A stretch of 29,598 nt of DNA from Actinomycetes bacterium (GTDB lineage Bacteria; Actinomycetota; Actinomycetes; Actinomycetales; Microbacteriaceae): positions 1-29,598 of the forward strand of contig JAEYZI010000086.1 of assembly GCA_023428065.1 (NCBI GenBank). Direction: 5' to 3'. Below are positions 28,856-29,598 of this stretch, piece by piece. The position numbers and the translations under genes were made by a program. Each line of letters opens with the position of its first letter. Position 1 is the stretch's first letter. The notes beneath the pieces were generated by a model. It saw only the letters and a program-made list of their open reading frames with translations. It had not been told where the DNA came from and ran no database searches.

Positions 28856-29598
28856 GGTGCCTCCTGTCGCCCCGCCGCATCCGCCCACGCGACGCCGAGG
28901 GTGAAGCGGTTCCGGGCGCCGAGCGCGGACGACGCGGCCTGGATCCGGCGGCGCACGGTGCGTTCGGAGAGATGCAACGCGGCCGCGATGGCGGGCTCGC
29001 TGCGGCCGAGTTCGAGCTGGCGGAGAACGGGTTCCCACTCCGGCCTGCGCGCGTCGGGGGGCGCCGCGCGACGCCAGAGCTGCTCGAAGAGCGCCTGGAA
29101 CCCGCCCGCCGCGACCGAGTCGTGCAGCACGAGCAGCTGCGCGGGGCGCTCGGGCGTCCAGCTCGCGGGGTAGCCGCAGCGGTCGCCGTCGACTGCGAAC
29201 CAGGAGGGCGGATCGTGGAGCGAGCGCAGATCTAGCCCGAGCCGCTCGGCCACGTCGGCGGCCGCCTCCGTGGCGTCGGCGTCGGCGTCGCCCACGATCA
29301 CGCGGACCCGGCGGCGCGCTCCCGTCGGCGGCGGCAGCTCGGCGAGCGCGCGCGCATCCGGCAGCACGAAGCACGCGCCGTCGCCGTCGAGGCGCTCCCA
29401 CAGGGCGGCGATCGAGCCCGGCTCGGCGAGCACCCCCACGACGAGCGACTGCTCCTCGTCGGGCGCTCCGTCGACGTGGTCCTTCATGAGGCCGGGCAGC
29501 GCGAGGAGCACGGAGCGCACCTCCGAGAGCGCGGAGCCGATCGCGTCGAGCTCTCCGCCGAGGGACTCGACGAGTGCCTCAGGGGAGTTGGGTCTGGG
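28852..29598 (-). CDS. Second LuxR-type HTH regulator, paralogue (5' end outside window)
   Basis: The frame is open to the last base, so the N-terminus is missing; 248 aa are visible. It cannot be shorter with confidence: the bases before the first GTG in the frame (29520) encode PRPNSPEALVESLGGELDAI, which matches the equivalent region of the neighbouring paralogue. The C-terminal HTH, WEPVLRQLELGRSEPAIAAALHLSERTVRRRI, and the ending LGARNRFTLGVAWADAAG are close to those of the downstream gene. The middle is also alignable (DPPSWFAVDGDRCGYPASWTPERP against APGWFAGEGDDRSAFPTAWGVRRP). The stop overlaps the next ATG (ATGA), so this is a tandem duplication within one operon. Confidence 0.82.
   Translation of the reverse strand, partial: PRPNSPEALVESLGGELDAIGSALSEVRSVLLALPGLMKDHVDGAPDEEQSLVVGVLAEPGSIAALWERLDGDGACFVLPDARALAELPPPTGARRRVRVIVGDADADATEAAADVAERLGLDLRSLHDPPSWFAVDGDRCGYPASWTPERPAQLLVLHDSVAAGGFQALFEQLWRRAAPPDARRPEWEPVLRQLELGRSEPAIAAALHLSERTVRRRIQAASSALGARNRFTLGVAWADAAGRQEAP

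Noticed and set aside
28856..29401. Upstream extension of the first LuxR-type regulator
   Set aside because: It overlaps almost all of the paralogous regulator in another frame and has an Arg/Ala shadow composition. ATG at 28855 has a perfect AGGAGG.

Overview
The window is a high-GC (about 70%) stretch of ordinary bacterial chromosome, gene-dense, with many GTG starts, 4-bp stop/start overlaps and several starts that look leaderless. The gene order topA - tmk - holB - secreted alpha/beta-hydrolase - tRNA-Thr, the DnaK-independent codon style and the protein sequences point to an Actinomycetota, most likely the family Microbacteriaceae (inference from recognised protein families; no search was run). 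I see no insertion sequence, prophage, integrase or CRISPR array.

Region 1 (1-8255). A truncated secreted glycine-rich protein lies at the left edge on the minus strand. It is followed by a carbohydrate-utilisation locus: a LacI-type repressor (minus) faces an operon (plus) of two CUT1-type permeases, a lipoprotein solute-binding protein and a family-2 glycoside hydrolase. A consensus promoter with a 12-bp palindrome in its spacer lies between repressor and operon. There is no ATPase gene, so a shared ATPase encoded elsewhere probably powers uptake. The imported sugar is probably the substrate of the GH2 enzyme (a beta-glycoside), with the repressor sensing it.

Region 2 (8256-14539). Housekeeping cluster: DNA topoisomerase I, thymidylate kinase, DNA polymerase III delta-prime subunit, a TAP-like secreted lipoprotein hydrolase and tRNA-Thr(CGT).

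Region 3 (14540-22664). Cell-surface and metabolic genes on the plus strand: a secreted CAP-like protein whose start codon abuts a perfect hairpin, a Gfo/Idh/MocA oxidoreductase, and a probable operon of a PBP4-like protein with altered catalytic motifs, a nicotinamidase, an MMPL transporter and a succinate-semialdehyde-type dehydrogenase.

Region 4 (22665-23143). A 479-bp non-coding gap between convergent genes. It holds eight copies of a GCGGCGGGAGCAA-like element in both orientations, two of them forming near-perfect palindromes, plus an eight-copy heptamer array. This is the most unusual stretch of DNA here.

Region 5 (23144-27907). Two ABC export systems diverge from an 88-bp control region. 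Leftward runs a 71-aa HTH protein gene followed by a one-piece ABC exporter; rightward runs an ATPase plus two ABC-2 permeases of the DrrAB/NodIJ kind. The control region has two GTCAACC-N2-RGTTGAC operators, one on the -35 and one on the -10 of the HTH gene, which suggests tight autoregulation and possibly joint control of both exporters.

Region 6 (27908-29598). Two tandem, overlapping, paralogous regulator genes (LuxR-type C-terminal HTH) on the minus strand; the upstream one runs off the window.
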